From: Cryptomeria japonica
Taxonomy: Eukaryota; Streptophyta; Pinopsida; Cupressales; Cupressaceae
NCBI RefSeq assembly: GCF_030272615.1
Contig: NC_081408.1
Coordinates: 611,757,673-611,821,672 of the forward strand
Length of the DNA stretch: 64,000 nucleotides
Reading direction: 5' to 3'
The position numbers were made by a program, and so were the translations under genes. The stretch's first letter is position 1; each line of letters begins with the position of its first letter. The notes below the pieces were generated by a model that saw only the letters and a list, made by a program, of their open reading frames with translations, was not told the DNA's origin and did not search any database. Of the stretch, positions 13,061 through 23,923 are shown one piece after another.

Positions 13061-13389
13061 TACTACAACTCCCTTTCCCCAAACATGTGTCTGTGACATG
13101 AATATCATTAACACTATCAAAATTACTCCAAAACACTCAAGAAAAGAACATAATAATGTAATAGTTTACTTATATGTAATTTTTAAAATTACAATGAGGT
13201 TTACCTGCTCGGTAGAAGTTTCGCAACCTAAATCCCTGTCTATGCTATGTGATGGATCCATGTCGCGTTGTGACAAAGAAAAAATATTAAAACGTTAGTG
13301 AAATGAAAACAATAGACTTAGTAAAAAAACTTAATAATAAAATGGTATATTGGAGTCATTAATTGGAGGTTGGTTAATTTAAATGGTAT

Positions 13390-14150
13390 ATAGTACGTAC
13401 CACCCCCATGATAGTAACTTTGTTTGTATCTATACGATTCAAATTGTAATCAATTAGCAGCTCTTCCTCTGCACTTATTGATTTTATCACACATACGCAT
13501 ACATGATTTCCCTCGCGCACCTCAAATATGCAATTGGGTTGTTTATTAGTTGACCCAAGTCATGTACAATTTATAAAACCTATAATATTCCCTGTTGCTT
13601 TTGGTGTTCTGTCAATGTATACATCCACTCATTTACTTTGATCATTATCTGTTTATTTTATATAACTTGCTAAAAGTGCATACCTATGCATACTTTTTTT
13701 ATATTGAACAATCTGCATCCAATTATTTAATGGTAACAAGGTCCAACAAACTCCATCAATTCAACAACTTTGTTGTAACAGACCTTTATGTCATCCATGG
13801 AAAATAGGCCCAAACCATGTAATGATGAAGGTGATATGTGATATATCCTATCGTTAACACAAAAATAGGTGTTTATTGGAGGAAGTTCCTTGGGTACCCA
13901 TTGTTTCTATAGATGTTTGTACCTCAAGGGCACCTCAATGTCGCCTTTGGTCTCATCATCATAAGAACATGACCCCCCTTGAGCAAGGAAAAATTCCATG
14001 CATTTATTGAATTTTCTTCTAATCTTTTGACCTCTAGTTGATCTCCCTATTGTAGAGCTACTACATGTCTCACTTTCATTTTCTATTCCTACATTTCCCT
14101 CACTTGAGGAAGACACATCTAACAAATACCTATTTGGTGGTACCTGCACT
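13390..14150 (-). pseudogene. CACTA-internal coding fragment of unknown function
   Basis: The minus-strand frame at 13907-14149 is 80 codons: Ser-rich and acidic at first, then basic (RGQKIRRKFNKCMEFF). Further coding-like text follows at about 13800-13870 (SMDDIKVCYNKVVELMEF) and 13440-13480. It lies between the TNP2 and TNPA-like blocks on the same strand, so it may be an upstream exon of the TNPA-like gene. No known domain is recognised. Confidence 0.4.
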
Positions 14151-14867
14151 CCATCAAATTAGAGAGTTAGTTGGTAATGAGAGATATTTTGCAAATAAGG
14201 GTAATGTTGATGAATAAGTCGGCCCTAAAGTTGATGTTGAGATTAAAATTTGAATAAGTCCAATTGGGGCCTCAAGTGTTGATAACTGTATTAGATTTGT
14301 TGTTAATGTTGAGGATTGAAAAACAGAGGAAGTTTGTTCTCCAAGTAAGTTTTAAAAATAAATTATTTCTATAGGGTGTATTGACTTATACTTGTTGATC
14401 CATGAGACTGTGTAGGATCCTCATCAGAGGGTTCATGTTCCTAAATATGTAATTCAATTATCTTATGTTAGCTAAAAAATGCATAGTACACAACACAAAC
14501 AACATGAACTTTGTAGACAAAAAGATTATTAAAAAAAAAATTGTCATCATAATCATTGTAAATTTTTTAATTCCTTACCTTTACTTTATGTAGACTATGC
14601 AAAATCCTCAACTAAAGGGTTGACGATGTCTATAGTCAATTACCTATTTCCACCAAGGGTGACAACATCACACAAAATATATACATGAAATCAACACCAT
14701 CAATTGAGCATCATAAGAATTACATTTGTAAGTTGATAAACAATAAATACATATGCATCATAAGCATCATAAGAATCACATATGTATCATCATATATGTA
14801 ATTGATCATCATAAGCATCAAATATGTTTCATTATAATAATGTAATCCATCACATATGTATCATAAA

Positions 14868-15050
14868 TTACAATCCATGACATAGGTAATAAACAATCCA
14901 CATTCTATAAATAAACACAAAGTTCAAAAAATGTCACATGTATTATCATAAACATGTAATCCATCACATGTATATTTTAAATCAACATCCATCACGTAGC
15001 TAATAAACAGTCCAAATTCCCTAAATAAACATAGTTTTAAAAATGTCACA
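14868..15050 (+). repeat. Two-copy direct repeat
   Basis: The block at about 14868-14940 recurs at about 14979-15050 with roughly 80 percent identity (shared words TAATAAACA-TCCA, ATAAATAAACA, AAAATGTCACAT). It sits in CACTA non-coding DNA next to short ATCATAAG/CATATGTATC words. Confidence 0.65.
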
Positions 15051-15249
15051 TAAATAGTCACTCTCCATATCTCCATCTCCTTAGGGTGGCATAGTTCTAC
15101 TATTAGGACCTGCTAGAGGTGGAACATGAATTAAAAATAATAAAAGGTACATCATGAATTAATTATGTAACCATATAAGTCAAATAAATTTCTATCAATA
15201 AATCAATATTAAATATATAATATACTAATGGCATACCTCATACATTTCA

Positions 15250-18200
15250 TTCATGTCATTGATCTTATTCTTCATCCAACTCATCATCATGACCATCATG
15301 ATCATCATCACCACCATCATCATGATCATCATGATCATGATGATGATGATCATCATCATCACCACCACCATCACCACCACCATCACCATCATCATCATCA
15401 TTATCATCATCATCATCAGATTCTTCTTCTTCATCATCATCGAGTAACTATCGGTCATGATCATCATCTACATCATCTTCTACTTCTTTGGTATCTTCTT
15501 CTTCCATCACATTATACTTTATCGACCTTTCTCTTGGATCATGTCTAACAACAGATGACCAACCCAATTTATGTGGAACCTTTGAGTAAAATACCTGCTC
15601 ACATTGGCTTGGAAGAACATAGGGCTCATCCGCAATTGGTTCAAACCACCTTGTATTAACCATTGTAAAACCATTATCTCGTTTAATAACAGTTCTATTA
15701 GGATCATTTTTATTCAGTCTAGCCTGTACCATTTGACGACGAACAAAACTAATTTGAAGGAATTAAAGTCACACTAAATTATATCATCCAAAAGGCCATA
15801 GTATCAATTTTGAGACTCTTGCGGATGTATGTCATTTCTTGGTGAAATATTTTTCACCTCAAAGACTGCAGTTATCCCAAAATCACAATTTTTCTTCATG
15901 TCATCCAACTTTTTGAGGCAAAATTTATGACCATTGCAGCACATAGCGTTGTGGTGTTTGACCTGTAATATGTCAAACATATAAAATTATTGCATCGTGA
16001 GTTGATAAACATATGGACGATTAATAAATTTATACGTGCCTATTTATCTCTTAAACCATATGCTAAATCAATTTCCCTTTGCCTAACATTGGAGTCTCCA
16101 TTACAATGAGCTTCTTTAACCAATGAAGCCACACCTTCCCATGTTAATGTGTGACCATAATGTTGACAGCGTTCAATCCATACCATCATCCAATCAAGGT
16201 TGTTTGAAATATACAAATGCAGTGCATCCCACTCTCTACCAACTATACAAAAAATAAATAGATGTCTTACAACCGATTTATTTTGAAGATTAAAAATTAA
16301 TTAACTACAATAACATCTTATAATCACCTCTCACTTTCCTCAGTCTACCTTTCCCTATGAATTACTCCCCTTTGAATTTGTTAATGGGGTTGGGATCCCA
16401 AATGCGATCCATGTGGATCTTTGCTACAAACTTAGGAAGATATTCAAAAATATACACCATAGTCTGGTATACCATATACCCCTCCACCATAGAACTCTCA
16501 AGATGTGCTATTTATTGAGCCAAAGCCTTCAAAAATTTCAAGTGCCTCTCAACCATCCACATTGACCTAATGTGTATAGGTCCACACAATTCAATCTCCT
16601 CAACTTGGTGTATGAGGTACCGTTCTTGTGCATTGAAAAAAGATGAGGGTAGACACTTTTGCATTTCACACATTAGACAAGGAATTTTTCTCTTCCAATA
16701 TTTTATATCTTCTTTATGGATTTCTTTACATGACAACCACCTACAAGATATTCAAGACACAAAAATATATATTACATAACAAGTAAAAAAAATCATAAAT
16801 ATAATATCTATACAACAAATTGAACAAATATCACTACTTACATCATGTATTTTCAAAGATCATATATGACTTGCTTGACATTATTTTCAAAGTGGTCAGG
16901 GAGAGATAGAGGTAGAGTGTACTACAACAATTATAAAATTATCTTTTCATTTTTTTCTAACATAATATAATGAAAATTACATGCACAGTATACAAATATA
17001 TAGTAAATACACAAGAACATGAACTACCTCAATGAAGGTATGCCAATCATGCATTTTCATCCCTAGCACAAATTCACTTTTTTTTGATATGAGATTGTGT
17101 ATGTTCACAGCAAATCCTGAGGGAAATCAAATTTTTTCATATGAATTCTTTTATAGCATTGCTTTGCTAGTCCATTGATAACCAAGCAAGGCCACTTATA
17201 TTAATCTAGTCTCCATGGCTATTTGACTAAATGACATTTTTCATTGCATGATTGGATTCCTCAATGTCACTACAAATTTTGACAATTTTTTCTTTATCAC
17301 GCCTTCCATCCAATATTTTCTATAATGTCTCTATTATATTCTTTCCAATATGCATAGTATCAAACAAATACACAATTTGTAACTGCTCATAGTAGGTCAA
17401 CCTACTAAATTGTTGGGGATAACTTTTTAGTCCCTTAGAAAGGTGGTCATTAATGCCTTGACAACCTTCACAATCATCCATCACATCATTAGTAAACAAA
17501 ACACAATAAAAAAGATGTTTTATAACATAAACCATTAGATGGAATGGCATTACCTTGATGATTAATTCTATTATATTCCAACTTCCACAGGTGAGGTTTC
17601 ATTCTTTGTGGCTTTGATGTATACTCTTCTTTCCCATTGAAAAGATGTTTTTTAGTATTTCGATACTTGTTATTTTTGTGGAGAAAGTACCTATACTCAT
17701 CAAACACCTTCTTTCCTAAACTTTTTCAATGATGAGATTTCATCTTTGGACCACAAACTGGACATGCAAATTTTCTCTTTGTTTGAAGACCTACAAGATA
17801 ATGTATAATTGGATCAAATATGTTAATTTTTTTAATTATAATTATCATGCACAACTTGAACACTATAACATACCACAAAAATATGTTAGTAATGGGGAAT
17901 CGTGTATTCTATAACTCTAGCAACTCGTCGATAAGAGGCTCGTTATATACATTCATATCTTTAACTTGGTACTTAATCGAATGAACAAAAAAATTACATA
18001 ATTATTATGACCATTTTACTACAATATTTATAATTAAATGTAGATGACTATTAAATGATAAAATACCTGGAACAATCATTGTCAACATTATGTTCTCCCT
18101 CTTTATTAACATCCATGGAGGAATGTTATTTTTGATAACAAAAATAGGCAACACTGAGTAAATAGATCTCAACTCTCCAAATGGATTGACATCGCCCACT

Positions 18201-19330
18201 GCCAATGAAAGCCTGAGATTACGAGGTTCTTCTTTAAAGTGTGTCAACTTTTCCTCTATATCCATAAATTCTGAACCATCCACATGCATTCAAATAATGT
18301 CATCTCAACTTCTATTGCATGCATGGTAATCCATAAATTGTGCCAAGCTAGTGCACTTGAATAATCATTACATACGTGGAATAATGGGAATATAACGAAG
18401 AACCTTGTGAGGCACCTTTTTTGTTATTTGATCTGTTTGATATCTACTGATATGACATTCAGGGCATTCGGTTCAAAATTCATGTTGTTTGTGATATATA
18501 TCATATGATCATTGGGACAAGCATCTATTGCTTGATACTCCATTCCAATATCTTTCATAATGGCAGATAATTCTCGGTATGAGCGAGGTAGAATATTTGA
18601 AGGTGGTAACAAAAACTCACCTATCAATCTACAACAAAAAATATAATTTTTCAATATAAAGAATATTAATGGTATATGATTCACCATTTATTAACTATAA
18701 TGACATATATGGCATACCTTAACATACATGAGATTGTTATTTTGGATATACCATTCATAACCTTCAAGTTCACCAACAACAATACAGTAGAGAGAAGAGT
18801 TGTCTGGGAGCCTTCGTAAAGGGCCTCATATGCCTTCTCAAGTAGAGGTAAATCAAGAACAACATCAAGGTCAACTTAATCATCATGATCAGTTGTGCTA
18901 GTACTAAATGTGTCATGGATTAATGTATTTGTAACATCATATTCAATTGTGTTTTGTGGCTCATGATCATCATCTTCCATGGGATCATTATCTCCAGCTT
19001 CGATATTCACACCTCCATGTTCCTCCACTTTGAAAACCATATTATTAGGGTTGTGTTGATCCATATCATGTGCTCTGGGGTGCTCAACCTTAATAAAAAT
19101 GATAAACATAAATAAACCATGATCATGATCTCATCATCAAGTGATTTCTTATGTATAGAAATTGTTAAAACGATATAATGAAAAACTTACCAATGGATGA
19201 TAATCATGTCCCCCTTCAATGTGACCATGCAGCCTACAATGTTTCTTAGTTGTTTTGATTAGAAGTCTTCTAGTCTTTAACCCCTTACAAATTTTGCAAG
19301 GACAATACATTTTTCATCACCTTTTCTTTC
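15250..19330 (-). pseudogene. TNP2-type CACTA transposase, multi-exon and degenerate
   Basis: Blocks in protein order on the minus strand: a Cys-His N-terminal region at about 19200-19330 (CPCKICKGLKTRR, then HCRLHGHIEGGHDYHP); an acidic linker and YEGSQTTLLSTVLLL at about 18780-18990; LPRSYRELSAIMKDIGMEY at 18424-18620; the EEPRNLRLSLAVGDVNPFGE and PPWMLIKRENIMLTMIVPG blocks at 18070-18290; the transposase core with FDTMHIGKNIIETL near 17320-17365; DUF4218-like LPSSFFNAQERYLIHQVEE at 16512-16740; and DUF4216-like QVFYSKVPHKLGW at 15448-15735. This is the catalytic subunit of CACTA mobilisation in the nucleus. Several stops and frame breaks fall within exons. The tail runs into an Asp-rich microsatellite. 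Confidence 0.85.
15279..15443 (+). repeat. (ATC/ACC)n trinucleotide microsatellite
   Basis: About 165 bp of CAT/CAC/GAT triplets. In the minus-strand transposase frame it encodes runs of Asp with some Gly and His directly after the DUF4216-like block, forming an acidic tail once the intervening stop is ignored. The plus-strand poly-His reading is a shadow. Confidence 0.9.
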
Positions 19331-19439
19331 CAAGTTAGACCACAATCTAGCAATTGTCTCTTTATTTTGTCATTCACTGATATTGGATGACATGGTCTTT
19401 CTTCATAGGCAAAAAAATTAGGCTATAAACTACTTATAT

Positions 19440-21380
19440 ACAAGTTGAAATATTAGTTATGAAATCACATTTCAGTATAATATACCAGATTAAATTACTT
19501 GAACATAGAAAAAATGCAAATTTAACTAAAACCATTTAACTCTTCTTTTTTATCTCAAAACATATCTAATGGCTTTGTGGTGATTTCGAGCAGGTGATAT
19601 GCTAATGGTTGTGTGGTATGTAATCCTTTTCTCATATCTTAAGTTGATTAATGTCTAATTGGAGTAATCCATGAGTGTCTAATGTGAAATAATTATCAAT
19701 GTTGTGAAGTCATCGACAGTATGGTGATAGTCATCCTTATAGGATCCTCTCAATACTATCCAAATCAGTCTAAAAGGAAAGTAACTAACCATTCCCATGC
19801 TCATGCATAGTTACATGACTAATGTTTCCCTTGTGTATACTAAACATTGGAAAGACCTTATTTGACATTCCTAATCAATGTAGTTGTTGTCCTAATATGA
19901 AATAAAGAGTTCTACCCTTACCTCTACATAAAACTTCTCACATCATGTTTCTAAAAAAAAAAACACTATTCCAATCTGAATCTTCCTCAATACCCTCAAT
20001 GGAGGGGCATGTATAATGGTTTCAACATACAAATTCAATGATCATACCGTTCATTCTTCTAGACAGCCTTGGATACATTACTTTGCTTCTAGACATGGGC
20101 AAACTAATATGAATTGAGCCAATACCATGAGGATAAGGTCAAGTATCATGACAAGTGATCATAATATGTGAAGACAGGGTTCACAGCTAAGTGTTGGGTC
20201 TCAACAATGCCACACTTCCAAAATTGTCAATCTCAAGACTTCTCCTATTGGGTCAACACTCATTGATGGCCACAAGGCCAAATCAATGTATCTAGGCTTG
20301 GAACTCCTTACTCTAGTCTTGGAGGACCCTACACAAGGTCTATGAACACTCACTTGGTATTACAATAGAAAGAGCCTTCCTCTAGAACTTTGTTTGCAAC
20401 ACACACATCATTGGTAATCATTGCTCAAGTATTATGGCAACTAATCATAATTTTTTAATGGATGAGGATCTATATTATCATTTCCAAAATAGTGTTATGC
20501 ATATTCACAAAAATAAAGGTATGTAGAAAGAGTCACATCCCAAAGTCCAAACAAGACAATAGCTCAAAACGAAAAACAATTAAAACAAGACAAAAAAGAG
20601 GAGGAGGTTAGCCCTAGTCATTTGTTTTTCTCTTTATCTACAATTTCTTGTTTTGCATATATCACTTGAAACTACACTTCTATGACCCTATTGCATACAA
20701 TAGGAATAATTCTATAAAATTAGCAGTAGCACTATCTTTTCACCTAACTATAGTGAAAGTCCCAAATCATCTTTGGTGGTTCCTTAGTGAGAATACAAAT
20801 GTGTCTCATGTAGCATAGGAGCTCATTTTCTATGTGAAAATCAAGAACTTGCCACCTAACTGTGAATATTTGGTATATATCAAAGAATTGAATATCTCTA
20901 ATGTTAAGTTAAGGTCATTATAATGTTTCATTCTTGCAAGAACCAAGTGTTGTTATCAAAGTTGCAAATGAAAGATAAGTCAATCATATATCTCTTTGTT
21001 ATATTTTAGGTACTTACCCACTATGTTATAAAACATCTTAGTATGGTAAATAGAAAAAGTCTCAGGTGACACTATGTTAGAAATGGCTCACCATTGTAGG
21101 TATATGGAGCACCTTTGATGATAATTTTGCAACTCACCTTGAGTCTACATGAGTTGCAGAAGCTTGTGATAAGTATGGATGATTGTCTCCTTCCAATATG
21201 TAGTCCTTTCATTGTATGCAAACCTAAACAATAGCATAAATCTTGTCATATTTTAGGTTACTACACACTATGTTAGAAAACATCTCACTATGGTAGGAAA
21301 CTAGATACTAATATTAGTCAAGATTACTCCCCAACATGCTCTAAGGCATCTATTTTGATCTCAAAAGATTGCTACAAATC
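19440..21380 (+). repeat. Unassigned CACTA interior with a two-copy repeat
   Basis: Mostly featureless AT-rich DNA upstream of TNP2. A direct repeat of about 55 bp recurs at about 21000-21055 and 21247-21302 (shared TATTTTAGGT, CACTATGTTA and AAAACATCT words). The TNP2 promoter should lie near 19400-19600, but I could not single out a TATA box. Confidence 0.4.
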
Positions 21381-21399
21381 AGACAAAACAAAGAGTGGT

Positions 21400-22200
21400 A
21401 CTGAACAAAACTCCTATTTTAATTGAGTGAATACTTGTTGTTGTGGCCCTATTTATATGAACTTTTCTTAGGCCCCGCTTTTGTTGCATGTTTATTGGCA
21501 ATGCAATGTTAATAAATGTGAGAAAAAACGTAATGTGGAATTTGGTTAGCCCTAAGAAACTCAAGAGTTTTATGAGAATCCTAGGAACAATATATTCTTT
21601 ATAGATCAAGATCTTCTCTAGGTCAACATGTACACCATCTTCATCAACAATGTACTTGAAGTACTAGATCCTCTCCATGCTAAAAGAGAATTTCTCTATA
21701 TTGGCATAAAGCTTAAGCTTGTTGAAATGTGGCGACTGATCACCAAAGTACTGTACACTCAGCACGTATCCTCGCCGGTTTTTGTTGATGAAAACCGACA
21801 TTGTAATAAAACCCTAAAAAGGCCGACTTTGTTTGTTGCCCTAAAAACGCATGTTATAAGTGGCTGGGATGCTTAAGGCATTGTAAGGTTGATATACTAT
21901 TTTTGCTGGATAATAAGAAAGATTGGACGGCTGTGTATGGTGGACGTAACCCATTCTGGGTGAACCACGTTAAATCTCTGTGTTATCTGTGTCCTGTTTT
22001 ATTTCTTTATCTTTTGTATTTAAATCTGCATATAATTGTTAGTTCATATTTGCTTCGGATCTGCTTGAAACCCTAACAAAGCTGATGCAAGTTGGAAAGA
22101 ACATGTCACGTGTTATTCCCATATCTTTTTGAACATAAGAATGTCATCCAAGTAGACAACCACAAATAGCCTATGAAGAATCTAGGTACATCATTCATCA
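21400..22200 (-). pseudogene. Ty3/gypsy reverse transcriptase fragment, split by a solo LTR
   Basis: Minus-strand translation of 22084-22200 gives an RT palm block (FIWMMNDVPRFFIGY, followed by STWMTFL where the YLDD motif is expected). The part at 21400-21714 gives the RT thumb (DEDGVHVDLEKI, then LIKLLSFLGLTKFH, matching the usual EVRSFHGLASFYR block). The 359-bp solo LTR at 21720-22078 lies exactly between them. The catalytic Asp pair is lost. Confidence 0.75.
21720..22078 (+). mobile_element. Solo LTR, copia-type, 359 bp
   Basis: Begins TGTTGAAATG and ends CCCTAACA, flanked by a perfect 5-bp duplication AAGCT (21715-21719 and 22079-22083). The internal phrase GGGTGAACCACGTTAAATC resembles a block common in plant copia LTRs. 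It is less AT-rich and looks less mutated than its surroundings, so it may be one of the younger insertions. No interior remains, so it most likely arose by LTR-LTR recombination. Confidence 0.88.
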
Positions 22201-22620
22201 TCCAAATGAATGTTGTTGGTGTAGTTATTATGACTTTGGGATGTGACTCTTTCTAAATATACTAGTCATTGCACTTTGATAATGAAGAATATAGGTACAT
22301 CATTCATCATCCAAATGAATGTTTTTGGTGTAGATTTTATTTGAGTCCAAGAAGGGCTTGTTTGAGTACCTCGGAAGTTGCAGAGCTACAAATACACTAG
22401 TCACTGCACTTGCATAGAAAGAGATAGGCCAGTTTCCCTCCACAAACAACCTATGAAGAATCTAGGTACATCATTCATCATCCAAATGAATGTTGCTAGT
22501 GTATAAGTTCTTTGAGTTCAAGAAGGGATTGTTTGAGTACCTCAGAAGTTGCAGAGTTGCAAATATACTTGTCACTTTACTTGCATAGAAAGAGACAAGC
22601 TCGTTTCCCTCCTTGTAGTA
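22171..22620 (-). repeat. Three-copy repetition of a gypsy RT segment
   Basis: The segment starting ATGAAGAATCTAGGTACATC recurs at 22173, 22282 and 22453. The second and third copies extend about 170 bp each and share CCTC-GAAGTTGCAGAG and GCATAGAAAGAGA words. On the minus strand the core encodes the RT palm block, so one RT segment has been tandemly amplified. Confidence 0.75.
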
Positions 22621-22739
22621 CTGATGTTCTGGATTTGGGGAAGCTGGTAGTGCCCAATGTCTTTGTTGACGCTGGTTTGATCAAAGCAATTGCTAGAAGG
22701 TATAATGTAAGATAGCACTAAATTAGAAACAACTTGTTA

Positions 22740-23200
22740 TAGGGTGGTAAACTAGTGTTCACTTCAGTCGTGACGGGTCATCAAGTGTATGACCGAAAGT
22801 TTTATGCACTAATACGTGCAATCAAGAAATCGAAACACGATCTACTGGGTAGGGAGATAATTGTTCACATGGACCATAAGCCATTATAGTATTTGTAGGT
22901 TCAAAGAAAGTTTTAGCAAGCATGTCATTACAAGTGGATGCATTTTCTATAGGAGTTCCACTTGGTGGTCAAGTATAATAACTTAAGTAGGGAAGTAAAA
23001 ATGTAGTGAAATAAATGTCATCCAGGATACCAATAATAAAACCCCAGTCAAGTCTAGCTACAATCCCACAACTGGAGCCACTTAATAGAGAGGCCTATGA
23101 AGAAGAATATGTAGATGACTCAGATTTTGGGAAAAAAGTACAAACAACTCCAAGGACAAGAGGTTGCAAAAGAAGGTCAAGATTCTACCTTGAATGGTGA
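22740..23200 (+). pseudogene. Ty3/gypsy RNase H and pre-integrase fragment, plus strand
   Basis: Plus-strand translation gives GHQVYDRKFYALIRAIKK, then IIVHMDHKPL, then VVKYNNLSREV, matching gypsy RNase H (YELEFYALV, FVIHTDHESL, VIKYKQG). This is followed by EEYVDDSDFGK-like text, as in the zone before integrase. Further open frames at 23357-23551 show no motif. The orientation is opposite to the RT piece just left, so the region is rearranged. Confidence 0.7.
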
Positions 23201-23720
23201 GTGTCATTTAATATGGAACATGCGAAAGTATCTCTGTGATCTTAAGAGGTTCAGGAGCCATGGTATTATATAAATCTCATCGATGCTAGAATTTGTTTTC
23301 TGGGAAGTGGGAATAAGGTTCTTAAACAACTTGCCATTGGAATTCTAGACAAGCAAATGCCTACAATTGATTGGGGCAAATCTAGGCTTGATTATGGGTA
23401 TTGGAATGGAAAGGGAGGAATCAACCCTATTTGTTTGAATAAAATAAATTTCCATCAGAGAAATATGAAAATAAATTCATCTAATAACCAAAGTAGGAGT
23501 ATGGAAATAGGAAATAGAAATAGAAGAGTTAAAATATTTTTTCTTACATAAGAAGATTTAATTCGAAATGACATTGAATATCAAAAAGAGCATAACATGT
23601 TAGAGTTTCCAGAGGTCGACAAAGCTTGCATGTAGGGTTGCTAGAGGTCGACGAAGGTTGTGCAGGATTGATTGAGCAAATGACCGATTTTTTTGTTTTT
23701 TTTAAGCAATGGTCATTGTC

Positions 23721-23827
23721 ATCAGAATTTCGATGAATGTGGGCACTTTTTTTCAAGAAATTTTTTTTTTCATTACTAATGGCTTCTCCATCTAAACCAA
23801 ATGTGAAATTATCATCATAATTTCGAT
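23721..23827. promoter_or_regulatory. Subterminal motifs of the CACTA element, right end
   Basis: Related motifs ATCAGAATTTCGAT (23721-23734) and ATCATAATTTCGAT (23814-23827) match the left-end palindromes in imperfect form. A further copy lies in the terminal repeat (ATCGAAATTCTAGG). They are likely binding sites for the TNPA-like protein, by analogy with Spm. Confidence 0.6.
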
Positions 23828-23891
23828 GAATTCAAGTATTTTTTCAAAAAAAATCAATTTTGGTCACAATATACCTTCTCCGTCGGAAACC

Positions 23892-23923
23892 TCCATCGAA
23901 ATTCTAGGCCAAATGTATTAGTG
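23892..23923. repeat. Right terminal inverted repeat of the CACTA element
   Basis: Read inward on the minus strand it begins CACTAATACATTTGGCC, keeping the canonical CACTA end. The target duplication CTA follows at 23924-23926. Confidence 0.88.

Larger units (their letters stand above)
1831..23923 (-). mobile_element. CACTA (En/Spm) DNA transposon, 22.1 kb, with transposase on the minus strand
   Basis: The right terminus read inward is CACTAATACATTTGG and the left terminus is TACTAGTACATTTGGG, giving an imperfect inverted repeat of about 31 bp; the first C of the left end has become T. The 3-bp direct repeat CTA flanks it at 1828-1830 and 23924-23926, the usual CACTA duplication size. Inside are a TNP2-type transposase with DUF4218- and DUF4216-like regions (15448-19330), a second gene resembling the TNPA/Transposase_24 group (about 10430-13060), and terminal-proximal palindromic motifs at both ends. 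The element lies in the gypsy integrase gene. Both transposase genes have stops, so it is not autonomous now. Its large size is partly due to captured or inserted gypsy fragments. Confidence 0.9.

Noticed and set aside
15228-15548. Plus-strand His-rich frame of 106 codons
   Set aside because: It is the shadow of a CAT/CAC microsatellite; the coding sense is the minus-strand transposase.
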